A program made the position numbers and the translations under genes. From Anaeramoeba flamelloides (taxonomy: Eukaryota > Metamonada > Anaeramoebidae): a stretch of 64,000 bases of DNA. The stretch lies in the NCBI GenBank assembly GCA_027625915.1, contig JANTQA010000010.1, positions 1,612,001 to 1,676,000 on the forward strand, in the 5' to 3' direction. Under the pieces are notes generated by a model that was not told the origin of the DNA, did not search any database, and was given only the letters and a program-made list of their open reading frames with translations. This document shows, one piece after another, positions 11,593 to 23,745 of this stretch (position 1 is the first letter of the stretch; each line of letters starts with the position of its first letter).

Positions 11593-14500
11593 TTATTTTT
11601 GTTTATCTCGATCTTTATATCTAAGGAAAAGATAGGCGCATACTCTTAATAATAGGCCCATGAAGAACAAAAGGAATAGATCGAGTCCAATTCTTTTCGG
11701 GTCATAACCATATTTATCAAGAGTACTTTCGATTGAATACATACCTTCATATCTATTTAATTCCATACAAAATAGAGCTTCGTTTCCATATCTTAAGGGC
11801 GACAGGTAGTTAAAAATATTAAAGAAGGGTTTTTTTGACATTACTTTCAATACTGGGTTAAATCCAGAAACCATTGATAGAATCAGCACCACGACTACTG
11901 CTGCCAACTGAGAAACGCTTTTATGGAACAATGTTGAAATTGCCATACCTAATCCTGTTGATGTGTATTGGATTAATAGAAGCACTCCATAATAGGACAT
12001 TAATTTTGTTCTGGGGTTGACAAAGGCATAGAAGATACTTAAAAAGATCATTGGGAAGATCAGGACTTGGAACCAAGAGGCTACGTCCTTACCAACGAAA
12101 TAGGCGACTGGATTCAAACCTGAAGCGATTTCTCTCCAATAATTGACTCTTTCGTTACCTAATATTTTCAAAGAAGACATACCGCCTGTCAGCGAAACAG
12201 CTAAAACCGTTAGAGTGACTAGCCCTCCAATTGTTTCCTCTTGTGCGCCCTTACATGTAGTTTTCATATAATCTGGGCACTGATCGATGACATATTGTGG
12301 TGGTGGTCCGACATAGGGTTCGTTTTGATGTAATTCGCCCAAAAATAAACCTGCAATATAGACTAAGAGTAGATCGATTAAAAATCCTTTTAGGTCTCTT
12401 GTTTGTTGTAATAATGATCGTTTAAAAAAGAAATAAAATTGAAATAGAAAGCCTGGTGTTTTTCGGTTTCTTCCAACCATTGCCTTTTCAATTTGTTCTT
12501 TACTCAATGGTGTAGATTTTTTAAAGTTGATCAAATGTTCGCCCTCTTCATCACTTCCGCTTTCGCTTGATGATGATGACGACGACGATGACGACGACGA
12601 TGTTGTGTCAGAGTCTGAGGCTAACTCTATTGTTTTGGGTTTCTTTTTTTCATCCTTTTCTTCATCATCATTATCATTATTGTTCTTATTTTTATTAATC
12701 TCATCATCTTCTTCTTCATTGCTCTTATTTTTATTAAGGTTTATTTCATTATTATCAACTTTTTTTTTGTTGGTATTTTTTTTTTTTTTTTTCTCGCTTT
12801 TTTTTTTTTAATGGAACAATGTCTTTGGAATAATCAATTTCTGGAGCCTTTCCTTCTTCAACACATTGATTCACAAAGTTAACACCAACTTCTACCCAAT
12901 CCTCAAACAACTGTCTAGGATCGAATTTCTCTTGTGAGGTGGCCTTTCTCACGTTACCAGCAATGATATCCATCATCCAATCTGCAGGGTTGACATGCTT
13001 TGGGCATCTAAAGCCTAAATATTCAAAATAGGGGTGAGCAAAGATGGTTGGTCCCAAGTACACTGTTCGGCCCCCTTTACCTAGCAATAGTACATATGTA
13101 AACATTTCAAAAATTTCGTATCTGGGCTGATGAATGACTGCAATGATATTTAAGCCATTATCTGCAGCAAGTTGCAATGCCCGGCAAAGGTCCATTGCTG
13201 ATGTGGAATCCAAGCCAGAGGTTGGCTCATCAAGGAAAATTGAAACAGGATTGGCAACCATTTCTAGCCCACAGTTGACTCTTTTCCTTTGTCCACCAGA
13301 TATTCCTCTTTTGTTTTCGTCGCCAATTGGAGAATGTCGAACATCCCATAATCCCAGAGTTTTGATGCATTGGTTGACAATCTTTTTTTTCTCTTTGATC
13401 CTCATGGTATTTTGTAGCCTCATTTGAGCAGAAAACATCATATTTTCGACGACAGACAATTCCCTGAGCATGATATCCTCTTGGGGTACAAACCCTAAAA
13501 CCTTTTTATAAACCGTAATGGGCTCTTCCTTGCCATTGATCTTGACTGTACCGCTTGGAACACCGTATCCTGCCTTGCCGCATAGTGTATTCAAAAAGGT
13601 TGTCTTACCTGCACCAGATGGACCCATGATGGCAGTAACTCTCCCGTGTGTTATTTCACCCGTCACTCCCTGTAAAACTACCTTTTTTTGGCCTCCTTTA
13701 ATTCTTAACCCTAACTGATCAAAGGAAAAATCCATAAAGAAATCAGGTACATATAATTCATTGTCCGGTTCCAGTTCTTGTTGAATTAACCTTTCTTCGC
13801 CATCATTATTGATTGAGTCCATCAATAGGCCAGTTTTCAAATCGTTATCATCACCCAAATTGATCAAATTCGTTTTCTTCTGGAGTTTTAGACTCTTGGT
13901 GAGCTGTTCTTTTTTTCTTCGCTTTTCAATAATATAGATTCCTAAATTATATCCTCCAATGATCACAATTAAAATAATCAAATCAATGATAATACCGACA
14001 TGTTGACCGTGTTGCTGTTGAGTCCCCTCTGGACAGCTGATCCAGAGTGAGCATTCTTGTGGTGAGACGGATCCTTCTTTACAAAAGTGTTTACTTGGGC
14101 ATATGATCTTTTTGGATGCAGTGGGGCAATAGTAACCTGCGGGACATGGATTAGTGAAAACAGAGCCTTCGGGACAATACTGTGATTTATGACATTTGGT
14201 CCTGGTATCAGGTCGTTGGCAATAATAGCCAACTGTACATTTTGTATCCTCATAACTACCAGCTGCACAATATGAACAACTTTTTTCGGAGCAATCACAA
14301 ACGACTGGTTTTATTTGATCTGGTTCCGAGCAATAGGTTCCTTTAATACATTTGATTTCATCTAATCCATCACCTTGTACACTTCTTCCTAATGAACACC
14401 AATCTCCTCTACTACAATTATTAAATAATTCATTCTCTGCTAATTGTAATCTTGGTAATTGCATATAAGTACCTATAAATAAATATATAAATAGTATTTT

Positions 14501-17500
14501 ATATTCAATTTTTTTTTTTTTTTATTTGTTAAAAGTGATAAAAGAAACAATAAATTAAAAAAAAAAAATTAATAACAAAAAGAATTCTATTGTTTGTTTT
14601 TTTTTTTTTTTTTTTTTTTTGGGAAAAAATATTTTACCGGGTGGGGCAGGTTCGCCTGGATAATAAGGAGCCAAGCAATAGGAGCCATCATCACATTCTA
14701 ATATTTTATCAAGACCTCTTTGACTACAAGTCTTTGATAAATCAGTAGGTTGATCACAAAGTATTGGAGACATCATTTGAGAATCTGGGCAATAATATCC
14801 ATAGGGACATGGAATTCTCAATCCATTTTTACAAAAATATCCTGGTGAGCATTCGCTCATTATAGGAGCACGCATTGAGTATGATCCTGGTGGTGGAACA
14901 ATATATACAGATCTAGAGATTGTAGGACAATTGGTACCAGTATTACATAAGGAAGAATATTGAGCAAATTGATTACCATCAAATGTAAGATATGTATTAT
15001 CATTATCACAACGAGATTTGTAATATTTTAAATGTTCATTATCTGGATCATCTTTTAAAATATCACACACTTTTAATAATCTTTGTCCAGAAATTACTTC
15101 CCATCTTTTTCTTTTTGAAGTGCTTAATAAATGTTGTCCGTTTCTAGTGACTCTAAAGTTATTAAGTTCTCCTTTTAACATTACATCCCTCATATAATAG
15201 GTTCTTAAGCCATGATTATCACAATCACCATTATTACACTTTATTTAATAATTATATTGAGAAAAGGTAAAACGAGAAATTGATGAATTTTAATTAATTT
15301 TGTTTGTTATGTTGATATAAATTTTGAAATACTGCTTTTAATTTAAAAAAAAAATCAGAGTTCAACATTGGATTCCATTTATTTATTTAGAAAAAATAAA
15401 TAAAATAAAAAAAAAAGAATTTATTTTTTTTAAATTCTAATTGGATATACTATTTAAATTTGGACCAATTAATTATTTAAAAATATAAATTTTTTCTTTT
15501 TTTTTTTTTTTTTTTTGGAAATTAAATGTTAAACTCTGATTTTTGAATATCGTAAATAAAATAAATAAATAAATTAATAAATTACAATTTCTTCTTGTGC
15601 TGAATAAATAGTAATATCTAATTTGTCTTCACCTGAAAAAAAAAATATATGATATAAAATATTTGAATAATAATTGTTCGCTTTTTTTTTATTGTTTAAA
15701 TCAACCGAATCCTCACTAGTGTTCCCTTGTTTTTGTGGTGGATATTTGAACGCTGTTTCTAAATGAGTAATTGGGTAACTATTTTTAATATCCTTCGATG
15801 GTTGGGTACTACAGTGTGTTTTATTCCAAAAATTATTTGCACCACAGTTATGAGAACGATTTGCTGGATTATCAATTTCAACGTTTTCATCAAAATAATT
15901 TTTAAAATCAGGTAATTGAACTAAATGAAGAACATTATCATTAGAATAGTTGTCTTCTGCATTTGTTAATGAAATTGCTAACCAAAGCATCTAGAAAGTA
16001 GAAAAAAAGAAAGTAGAAAGTAGAAAAGAAAAAATGTTTTTTTTTTTTTTTTTTTTTTTGGAAAATATCCAAAAAGTCAAAATAATAAAAAAAAAAATAG
16101 ATTGTAAATACAAAAAAATAAAATTAAAGTGAATAATCATTATCTAATAATAAGAATAAAAATAAGAATTACATTTGATGCATAAGGTTCTTGATAAACC
16201 AAAGAATTTTCATCATCAATTATGTCGTCATTACATTCTTCACCTCTTCTGAAATATTCAGAAATAGCTCTAGCGGTTAATATTTTTTCATCTCCTACAG
16301 TTTTAAAAAACAGTTGTTCGCCATCAGTTGGAAATGTAAATGTAAAAATTTTGACATCAAATTTTATAATATGTACCTCGGTTTCAGTTGCTAGAACAAT
16401 TAAAACATCCTGGTTTGTTGAATTATCAAATCCAAGTGGATCATCGTCTAGTACATCATTATAACCATAATGATCTGAAACTGAAATATCTAATTTTTCA
16501 GTTGTTTTTAAACTATAATATATAAAAAAAATTTCAAAGATTGTGAAAGAAGAAGAAGAAAAAAAAAAAAACAAATTTTGAATAATTTTTTATTTGAAAT
16601 TGCTATAAATTATTATTTTTAAAATTAAATTTTAAATAAAAAAAAAGGAATAAATAATAATATCCATTATACAAGGTATTTCCAAAAAAGTTTTGAATTT
16701 TTTTTTGATATTTCAAATAATATTTTCTTTTTAGTTGGAGCTGTTCGTTAATTGGCAATACAATTAAGAAAAATATTTATACTGATTTGATCAATAGCTA
16801 TTGTTGGAATTTCAAAATATGTTCATCAAAATAATTCTAAAAATTTAAAATTAATTTACAAATGTTTTTGAATCCAAAACAAGGCGCAATCAATTTTAAT
16901 AAAAAATGGAAAATATGAAAAAGATTCAAATTATTTTTAAAACGATAAAATACAGTTATATTTTTTCCTTTTATGAGAAATTTGATCAAGATTAAACCTA
17001 TTAGGAAAAAAATAACTAGTCAATTTTTAAATATAAAAAATATCATATAAAATTGAAATCAGAAACTTTTATATCTTTAAGTTAAGTAATTTCTGATAAA
17101 CAAATTGGATTATTATAAGAATCAATTTATGATAAATTATAATTTTGGATGTTTAAATAGTAATATTGAAAACAAGTTTCAATTATGGTATTTGAAAAGA
17201 AATTTGCACTACTTTTTAAAAAATAGCTTAAAGAGATCTGAAGTGGAATTAATTTTAATTTTAAATTTCTTTTTTTAAATCAAAATTACTGATTTCAATA
17301 CATAAATTATTAACTCTGTATTTTTTATACTTTTTGTCTTTTTCCATATTTCCTTTTTTAAGTTGTTTGGATCCCCCGCCTTTTTTTTTTTTCATTTTTT
17401 TTTTTAAAAAGTGTTTGAAGGTGGTACGGGGAATAAAAAATTATGATAAGAGCAAATAAACTGGTTCTAATTAAATGTTAAACTATTTGAAGTGTTTCGA

Positions 17501-20500
17501 TTAGATCATAAATGAATTGAACTGGACTTATGCAGCTGAAGAGAACTGAACCCAAATGATACAATTTGAAACCGAAATGAAAATATTGATGCCAAACCGA
17601 ACTTTCAGTACAATCTTGATAGTTAGTGCATGGACTATGTGAATACGATTGATTGGGTATCTTGTACTGGTGTTTTGCGAAAGCAAGGTTTTGGAAAATT
17701 TCAAAAAAAAAAAAAAATGAAAAAAAAAATTAAAAAAACCAATACTTATTTTTTAAAAACTCAGTGTTTTAAAGGTACTTTATTCATAAAGTTCTTATTT
17801 AAAACTTAATAAAGAAACATATTTCATTTGATCTATAGTTGGTCAAATATTTAAACCTCTTTATTAAAATAAATTATAGTTGCAATCCAGAAATTTTCGA
17901 TAAAATCAATATAAAAAGAAACAAGCACCAACCCATTCAGCACTTTGGGTGCAAAAAAAACTTATTAAAAAAAATTAAATTTATACTTTTTTCTATTATT
18001 TTTTTATTCTCTTTTATTTCAGAAAACTAAATTGTGTTTAACATACTTCTAATGACTGTAATTAAAAGGTTCTTTTGACTACTCTTTGAATTAGGAAACA
18101 CAAATTTAGTCACTTCAAAACTCTCTCTTTAACAGATTAAGAGCTCTTGGGCACTTAACACTTACCAATAAATCCAATACATTTTTTACTTTAGCTCGTT
18201 TCGTTTGATCTATAATTGGTTTTGATGTTTCTTCATCTACTATCAAATAAATTTGGGTGGTAATTTGATAATTTTTGTCCATATCAACAAGAAAACAGAA
18301 TTTAACCTCCAACAAATTCAAAAATTGGTGTAGAAAAAAATTTTTATCCATTTTTTACTTTTTTTTTGTTATTCTTTTATTTCTTTATTTTCTTTTTATT
18401 TTCCTTGTCTTTGTTTAAAAAAAAATTTTTTTTTCTTTTTATTTTAAAGAAAATTTATCCTATGAGTCATAATATTGCCTCCATTATAGATAGGATAAAA
18501 AAATCTAAATAAATTTTGAGTTTCATAAAGTGACGTAGAGTGTCGTCAAGTGCCTAGGTTTTTTTTAATTTGAGAAATAAAAAGAAAATTTCAAAAATTT
18601 TCTTTTAATTTATAAAATTAAAAAAACCTAACGGTGGTTTTCCAGAATTAAAAATAATAGACCAAAATGAAAGATTTTACTCAATTCTTTTAAATTCTGG
18701 AAAAGATAACGACAAATAGGGGTTAATTTTGTTGAATCACCTCTCTTTAATAATAAAATTATTAAATTAATTAACTTTGTTTATTCATTAATTTTTGATA
18801 TTAATCTCGAGTTGTGATTATGAAAAAATTTTTCAATTTTTGTTAAATTTAATCATTCATTGTTTTCTTTAGATCTTGTATTTAATGTTCGGTTCATAGC
18901 CAAAGCCAATAATTTTTTTAATATTTTTTGTTTTTCTCATTTTTTTATTATTAATTGTAAAGATCAAAATTTAATAATTCATGTTAAAAATAAATTTTTT
19001 CATTAATTTCAATAAATATTGGATTAGTCGTTTTTATTGTTGTTTCTGTTTTTTTTTCTGTTTTTTTTCTGTTTCTTTTACTGGTAAATGAAAATTAAAT
19101 GAGCACTTTTTTTTAATTTGTTTTCATAATTATTAGAATCCATAAACTCATAACCCAGAAAAGTTTTTCTCTTAATTAACTTTTAAATTTTTCAAAGAGA
19201 TTTTATAAATGGCATGTATTAAAATATTTATTGAAAGAAGAAAAATAATGTTGGAAAGTTCTCCAAAATTCTTCTTTTATTTATACACTATTGCCATTAA
19301 AAAAAACCAAAATTTCAATAAAATTTGAGTAATAGTTTTTTCTTGAAGTTTGTGTAATTTCTTTTTCAGCGATTTCTTTGATGATTTCAACATCAAAAGA
19401 AAAGTTTACGCAATTATAATATTAATAAAATATTACGCCCTTTTTTACATTTTGTTTTATTTTGGAAATCATTGAATTTGTGCCAAAAAGTACTTTTGTT
19501 CAAGGATCAAAAGATCTTGTGGTTTCATAAAAAAGATTTTTGTCAAATGAAATTAGGAAAAAGTGGCAATTTATTTTAAATTCCAAAATCGTGGTTTATT
19601 TTTGCCAATTAATATATCAAAGAAAATGGAAGGTGGAAGTGAAAAGTAGGAAAAAATTTTACGTATAGGTATGTGAATGTTCATAATTTCTGTTTGCTTC
19701 ATAAAATTTAATTTGTTGATCATGATAATCACCATCATGGAGATAGTAACCAACAAAATTTCTTGTCGTCTCCGTTGAAGGATCTACCCAATAAACCGCA
19801 AACATTTTTTCAACAACTAAACCATCGTTCGTCCAATCAAAGATATCTAATTTGAGTATTAAAGCCAGCAAAGAAAAATGAATAAAAAATTCAATTGTAA
19901 ATTTGGTATTAAAGTTAAAAAAAAGTTCTGGTTTTTGTAAACGTTGTTAAGGAATTAAAAGATCTTTCCAAAATAAATGAGAAAATTTAATTACATTCTG
20001 GTTCAGTAGCAATCCCACCATCAGTATACATACTATAAAATTTTGAGACACCTTTTCTAGTAAAACCAATTAAGGCACCCACACTTGTGTCATTAACAGA
20101 GATCCCAATTGAATTCTCTATTTCCTCACCTGGAAAAGGTGTAATTGTTGTATTGAATTTATCTTTATTGAAATTAAAACAAGACGCATGTCCATCATAA
20201 AAAACTAACCAAGAGTATCTCAGAACATTTTTAGAGTCGTTTGGATCAATTGATTCAACAATCAACGAATCAGTTACATCTAAAAATAATGTTAATTTAA
20301 AATTAAGAATTAAGAAAAAGGGAATTTTTGTTTTTTGTTTTGTTGGTTTTGTTGTGTTTTCTGAATTGAATTTTTGTAAAATCGGAAAAAAAAAACCGGA
20401 AAAAAATTTTGTTCAAAAAAAAGAAAAAATCAGCATACAGGTGCACTTATCTAATTGAGAGTCCTCAGAACTCGATACACAAGATCCGTCTAAGGCTTCG

Positions 20501-20718
20501 GATCGGACCTCATGATTTGAAAAATTTTGAGGGACAAAGTTGACATATTTATCCAGGCACCAAGAAGCAGACTGATCAGACTTTTCTACACCACAAACCT
20601 CGTGTAAATAATCATTACAGAAAAATGATCTGATAAATTTTGCTTTTTCATTAGTAGCAACACAAGTAAGCAAAATTGCTAGAAGAATTGTGTTCAATAA
20701 AAAACATGTTTTTTTCAT
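11593..20718 (-). CDS. ABCG-type ABC transporter with large N-terminal ectodomain, eight exons
   Basis: ABC half-transporter of the ABCG24/28-like class; substrate not inferable. Exons (minus strand): 20718-20439, 20279-19995, 19846-19663, 16512-16173, 15990-15717, 15632-15586, 15238-14638, 14472-11593; phases agree at every junction, predicting about 1629 residues. Residues 1-22 are a signal peptide. A cysteine-bearing ectodomain with GYYC-type repeats runs to about 825, a membrane helix lies at about 830-850, and the ATP-binding domain follows: Walker A GPSGAGKTT (about 954), Q-loop FVPQED, signature ISGGQRKR (about 1061), Walker B LDEPTSGLD (about 1084), His-loop. The C-terminal membrane domain has about six helices. 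A one-base frame offset at homopolymer A runs (12755-12810) separates the two domains. Donors of introns 1 (GTATGC) and 5 (GTGAGG) are weaker than the rest, and intron 5 reads through in frame. Exons 1-3 could instead be a separate secreted protein. Confidence 0.75.
12534..12810 (-). other. Acidic/serine low-complexity linker with frame offset
   Basis: Between the ATP-binding and membrane domains of the ABCG protein lies a linker rich in Asn, Asp, Glu and Lys, followed by about 13 Ser codons and SESGSDEEGE. Upstream of it are A runs of 12, 17 and 9 bases on the coding strand. The ATP-binding-domain frame ends at a TGA just after the 9-A run, while the membrane-domain frame opens just after the 12-A run. 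One surplus base in a run reconciles the two. Confidence 0.7.
16673..17213 (+). repeat. Dispersed 560-bp repeat family, copy B
   Basis: Begins AAGGTATTTCCAAAAAAG like copy A and ends AAATTTGCACTACTTTTT. It shares with the other copies the ATTTCAAAATATG block, a TAAAATACAGTTAT block, AAAAAATATCATATAAAATTGA, the TTGGATTATTATAAGAATCA block and GATGTTTAAATAG. It lies antisense to the host gene. Roughly as diverged from A as from C. Confidence 0.6.
17430..17700. other. Less AT-rich island inside the ABCG intron
   Basis: A stretch rich in GAACTGAACCC, ACTGGACTTATGCAGCTGAAG and CCAAACCGAAC words, visibly less AT-rich than its surroundings. No single open frame covers it. It could be a decayed gene or transposon fragment of foreign composition; I could not assign it. 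Confidence 0.3.
18027..18351 (-). CDS. Candidate small two-exon gene nested in the ABCG intron
   Basis: Exon 1 (18351-18166, 62 codons) starts at an ATG after an A-rich leader and ends at a consensus donor (TTG/GTAAGTG). After an 82-nt intron, exon 2 (18083-18027) begins at an AAAG acceptor, stays in phase 0 and ends in TAG, predicting 80 residues. The sequence has ordinary amino-acid variety (VDEETSKPIIDQTKRAKVK) rather than Phe/Lys/Asn noise. I do not recognise the family. Same strand as the host gene, which is awkward for splicing of the host. A decayed exon is an alternative. Confidence 0.4.
18553..18704. repeat. Fold-back double hairpin, copy 1
   Basis: Two adjacent hairpins. The first (18553-18630) pairs CCTAGGTTTTTTTTAATTT with AAATTAAAAAAACCTA. 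The second (18636-18704) pairs GGTTTTCCAGAATT with AATTCTGGAAAA and carries ACTCAATTCTTTT. The same pair of stems recurs at 49763-49922 and many times at 58740-59645. Confidence 0.6.
18713..18758 (+). mobile_element. LINE-type 3' tail fragment
   Basis: CAAATAGGGGTTAATTTTG followed by TTGAATCACCTCTCTTTAATAATAAAA closely matches the reverse complement of 28073-28150. It is the same hairpin-plus-AATAAAA end seen on LINE remnant 1. Directly abuts the fold-back repeat. Confidence 0.5.
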
Positions 20719-23235
20719 TTGGTTTGTTTTCTTATTCGTTTTCCAGAAGAAAAGAAAATCAAAGAAAAAAAAGCAATAATAAAAAAAAATAAAAAGAAGA
20801 TTTTACTAAAAAAATGAATTTACTTTTTTGGGAAATTTACTCTTAATCATTAAAAAGTGCACACAAAGAGAGCGGTTGATATTTGGGCTTGTTGTTTTTC
20901 AAATTAATTTTTGAAACAAACTTTAGATATTTTTTGAGTTGAGTAGGTATTTTTTGGTAAACTTTTTTCCCGTTTTCATTCAAAAGATTTTTTTTTTCTT
21001 GAGTGAGTTAAAGGTTTGGTATTCAAGATTGGAACTCAGTTTTCCTAGTCCAAGAAAACAATAAAATGGTTTTTCCTTTTAAATTTCGGGTTTTTTTTGT
21101 TAACTAGTCAATCAAAAGTAAAAATAGTTTAGTTTCAAAATAGCTTTAGAAGTATACTACTTTTTTTGCATTATGGGTTCCTTAAATGAGTTACTTTGTA
21201 GAAACTTTTATTTCAATAAGATAACCCCTGTTTTATCTCTTTTCTATTCGCTTTGATTTGCCTTTAATTTACCAAGGAAGGGAAAAAAAAAAATACTGTT
21301 ATCTAAACAATTAATGTTGGTGATCAAATAAATAGTTCAGAGAATGTTTAAAAGGGGTTTAATTTTGTCTCTTACTAACATTTCAAAAGCAATGTTTAAA
21401 AATTTTTACTTCACTCTCTTTTTTCTACTGCTAAATAGGAGCTTTATAAGAAATAAATTGTAATTTTTGATTTCTTTTTATTTTGGATTTTTTGATCTGG
21501 TATTTGTTGGTGTCATTTTGGATAAACTTAGAATACGAGAGGAATGGGAGACTTATGATTGAAAAATGATGAATCAATTGAAATTTATAAAATTGAAATT
21601 TCAGATAAAGTCTTGAAAACAATACCGGATCTGAAAAAAATCTTTCCAGCGATTTTTTATTGTGAATATTCAGAAAATTGCTGTCTAATTTCTTTTCTTT
21701 AAAATCAAATTTTTAAAATTATAACTTAGACACTTATTAGAATGGTGATTAATGAAATTGTACTTGTTCAAAACACAATTCAATCAATCTAAAAACAAGA
21801 ATAAATATTATCATTGTCCAAATTCATAGTAAACCTCTATAAAACTCTATTTTTGTTTTCATAAAAAAGTTGATCTTCTTAGATATCAAACAATTACTTG
21901 AGTATTGTAGAGAAATCCTAATTTAATGAACTTTAGGTAGGTTTATTACTTGATTTATACAAAATTTGGTTACTTATGAAACGAGGATTTGGTTTTAAAT
22001 AAAAGAAATTAGACAACAATTTTCTGAATATTTTCAATTCAAAATCCTGTTCGGAATTTTTTTCATGTTAGCTATTTTTTTCTCCTACTTTACACTCATC
22101 CTTAAATCATTTTTTTTTTATTTGAGAGTTAAGGTGTACCACCCACAGATTCTAAAATTACTCAAGTACACTATTATATCGTACCACCCAAAAACAGATT
22201 GAGGTTTAAAATAGATTTACATTCAGAAAAAAATTACAAAATTGTTATGAAAATACCTCTTTCCTGATCATAAAAATTCATTTATCAAATTAAAGGCATG
22301 TCTTTTTTTTTTCTTCTTGTTCCAATATAACATTTAATTCTGTATTGAATAGTACATCTTAGGTTAAATCAATTTTGAAGTTAAAATGTAGAGTTTTTTT
22401 TGTAAAATTTTTAAGTTGGGATTGAATTTTTTTAACTTTTTTGAAATTTTCTCTATTTTTATTGGTCATTTTTATTTTTTTTCAGTAAATATCAAAAACA
22501 AAATAAAATTTTTTGAGACAAAATTTCAGATTTGATTCATCATTTTTTGAATTTCTTTTCAAATATGAGAACTTTATGAAGCCAATATATTATTTGCTAA
22601 TTACTTATTTTCGGTTTCTTTGATCATTTAAAGTACACACTCTTCGAAAAAAGAAACATACCTTTTAATTTGAAACACTTATTTACTAAGTTACAGCGTA
22701 CTAATTTATTAACAGTAAATTATATAATATAGACGATACCAAATTTTTTTAAAAAAATAAAAAATATTTTTTCCATAAATTAATTCTTGGTTAACAGAAT
22801 TTTAAATAAATCTGAAAAAAAAAAAAAAAAATAGAAAATAACACTTATTAAAAGTTAAATGTTTTTTGAGGGTGTTTATAAACATATATAAAAAATAATG
22901 AAAAAATTATCAATTTTTATTTGAATTTTATGGCCCTATAGCATTTTTTTTATTTAATCTCATTAAATTTTAATTTATTGGTCGTATATTTCCCTTGTTT
23001 GATATATGGTCTAAATAATCTACAAAACTGGAGATTTTGAATTTTTAAAAATTTTATTTGATTTTTTTATTTTTTTTTATTATCAAGAAAATTAGTTCAA
23101 TTTTTAATGTATTAATTTTCAATTAAAACCCAATATTCTTTTTTTTTTTCAATTAATTTTTTTTCAGAATTTCGATAAAAACACCAAAATCTGTAGCTAT
23201 CTATCTATCTATATATATATATATATATATATCAT
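20719..23235. other. Intergenic, upstream of ABCG, no supported gene
   Basis: AT-rich sequence. The 50 bases above the ABCG ATG on the minus strand (AATAAGAAAACAAACCAAA) are A/C-rich and resemble the leader of TRAPPC10. A pair of GTACCACCCA words occurs near 22136 and 22184. No conserved coding segment was found. Confidence 0.4.
23193..23232. repeat. ATCT/AT microsatellite
   Basis: CTAT units give way to an AT dinucleotide run. Simple repeat immediately downstream of the candidate gene that ends at 23236. Confidence 0.85.
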
Positions 23236-23475
23236 TTACCCAATAATATCAAACAATGGAATTATTAGACCATAAAAAATGAAATTCAAAACCCCCGATA
23301 TCATTTTTAAACATTTCATTTTTTTAATAATCTGAAAAAAAAAAAAAAAAAAAAAAAAAAACTTCTTTTTATTCGTTACCTCTGTTTTATCAAATTCACT
23401 TCCCTTTTTGTAACTCTTTTGATAATAATATTCAAATGCATGTATAGAGGAATTAAAAAAAGAAGGTGAAACCAT
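23236..23475 (-). CDS. Candidate small membrane protein, tetraspanin-like N-terminus
   Basis: Exon 1 (23475-23380, 32 codons) starts at an ATG and ends GAG/GTAACG. Exon 2 starts at 23331 after TTTTTTTTTCAG, in phase 0, and reads IIKKMKCLKMISGVLNFIFY GLIIPLF. The KCLK motif followed by one membrane helix recalls the first helix of tetraspanins. The frame then meets TAA at 23236 (63 residues). A donor-like GG/GTAAAT overlaps that stop, so more exons could lie downstream, but I found no CCG-containing loop exon. Function not assignable. A chance AT-rich pair of exons cannot be excluded. Confidence 0.33.
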   Translation of the reverse strand: MVSPSFFNSSIHAFEYYYQKSYKKGSEFDKTEVTNKKKFFFFFFFFFQIIKKMKCLKMISGVLNFIFYGLIIPLFDIIG

Positions 23476-23701
23476 GTATTTTTATTTTATTATTGAACTA
23501 TATATTAAAATGGGAAGATTGGGAAAAAATGGATGTCTTTTAAAGATGTTTTACGAGACACAAAACAATTATAAACTCTTATTTAGTCAAGGGGGTCTAG
23601 TTTTATCGAAGAAATAAAACAAATTTTATGAGTTTAATTCATTATTCTTCTTAACTAAAATTTCATTTTTTTAGATCGGAATCATTTTTGTCTCATTTTG
23701 T

Positions 23702-23745
<44 letters not shown>

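Larger units (their letters stand above)
16513..19662 (-). other. Giant intron of the ABCG gene (3150 nt)
   Basis: Donor AC/GTAAAATT and acceptor ATTATAG/T join exon 3 to exon 4 in phase 2 and rebuild a Thr codon (HTYT-LKTTEKL). The intron holds dispersed repeat copy B, a fold-back double hairpin, a LINE-type 3' tail and a small candidate gene on the same strand. If the nested gene is real, the upstream three exons may belong to a different transcript. Confidence 0.6.
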
